DNA from: Crocinitomicaceae bacterium
Lineage (GTDB): Bacteria; Bacteroidota; Bacteroidia; Flavobacteriales_D; Crocinitomicaceae
Reading direction: 5' to 3'
Assembly: GCA_014762645.1 (NCBI GenBank)
Contig: JABURP010000034.1
Span: forward strand, 1-33,287
DNA: 33,287 nucleotides
Part shown: in pieces, positions 33,218 through 33,287 of the stretch
How the letters are laid out: each line of letters opens with the position of its first letter
How positions within the stretch are numbered: the first letter of the stretch is position 1
Program-made: the position numbers and the translations under genes
The notes under the pieces: model-generated
Told to the model about the DNA's origin: nothing
The model's input: only the letters and a program-made list of their open reading frames with translations
The model's database searches: none

Positions 33218-33287
33218 GACTCCGCTCGATCAACGTTATAGACTCCGCTCGATCAACGTTATAGACTCCGCTCGATCAACGTTATAG
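33218..33287. repeat. 23-bp tandem repeat, truncated by the window edge
   Basis: Three identical copies of a 23-bp unit (GACTCCGCTCGATCAACG then TTATA) start at 33218, 33241 and 33264, and the fourth begins at the last base. Within the array GTTGATC (33209-33215) and GATCAAC (33228-33234) form a dyad around TCGACTCCGCTC. GACTCCGCTC-type intergenic repeats are common in Flavobacteriia. The array length is unknown because the sequence ends inside it. Confidence 0.9.

Overview
The window comes from a Bacteroidota genome, most likely class Flavobacteriia. Three lines of evidence agree. The 5' part of a 16S rRNA gene on the minus strand carries a Bacteroidota-type leader (GTTCTTTGAgATATT). Promoters fit the -33 TTG / -7 TAnnTTTG pattern. 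Two secreted proteins end in type IX secretion (T9SS) C-terminal sorting domains, and the protein families (LolA-like, SUI1/YciH, HYC_CC_PP, SprB and WG repeats) are typical of the phylum. The left edge cuts a 16S gene and the right edge cuts a 23-bp tandem repeat, which suggests a contig bounded by repeats.

Layout. 1-887: 16S 5' end, its leader and promoter (minus), and an AT-rich divergent region. 888-4127: ftsK and a lolA-like gene (plus), followed by a terminator. 4310-5812: a T9SS-exported protein. 5849-7603 (minus): a STAS-domain gene and a GlcD-type FAD oxidoreductase. 7769-9252 (minus): pyrR-pyrB. 9253-9591: a gene-free stretch with a ~107-bp inverted-repeat element. 9592-14544 (minus): a tight operon of membrane-bound patatin, DUF389 membrane protein, glycerophosphodiester phosphodiesterase lipoprotein and SUI1-like factor. 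14665-17178 (minus): O-methyltransferase, threonine aldolase and two small lipoproteins. 17453-20557 (minus): a metal-type locus of HYC_CC_PP-like Cys/His-rich protein, TonB-dependent receptor and HMA-domain protein. 20820-23336 (plus), divergent from it: an arsenic operon of arsR, DUF6428, LMW-PTP-type arsenate reductase and ACR3 efflux pump. 23380-26019: uncharacterised genes and an isoaspartyl peptidase/asparaginase. 26100-28061: a secreted nuclease/phosphatase-fold protein with SprB repeats and a sorting domain. 28055-28251 (minus): a candidate structured small RNA. 28349-30849 (minus): a serine/threonine dehydratase-like enzyme and three small unknowns. 31000-33171: a WG-repeat protein.

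The best candidate for a little-described system is the HYC_CC_PP / TonB receptor / HMA locus. It has its own inverted repeats and lies back to back with the ars operon: one side looks like outer-membrane metal handling, the other like cytoplasmic arsenate reduction and efflux. Also worth attention are the candidate ncRNA at 28055-28240, the terminator-like hairpin at the very start of the rRNA transcript, and the patatin-DUF389-GDPD operon. Most other genes are ordinary housekeeping genes. All calls come from reading the sequence; no database search was run.
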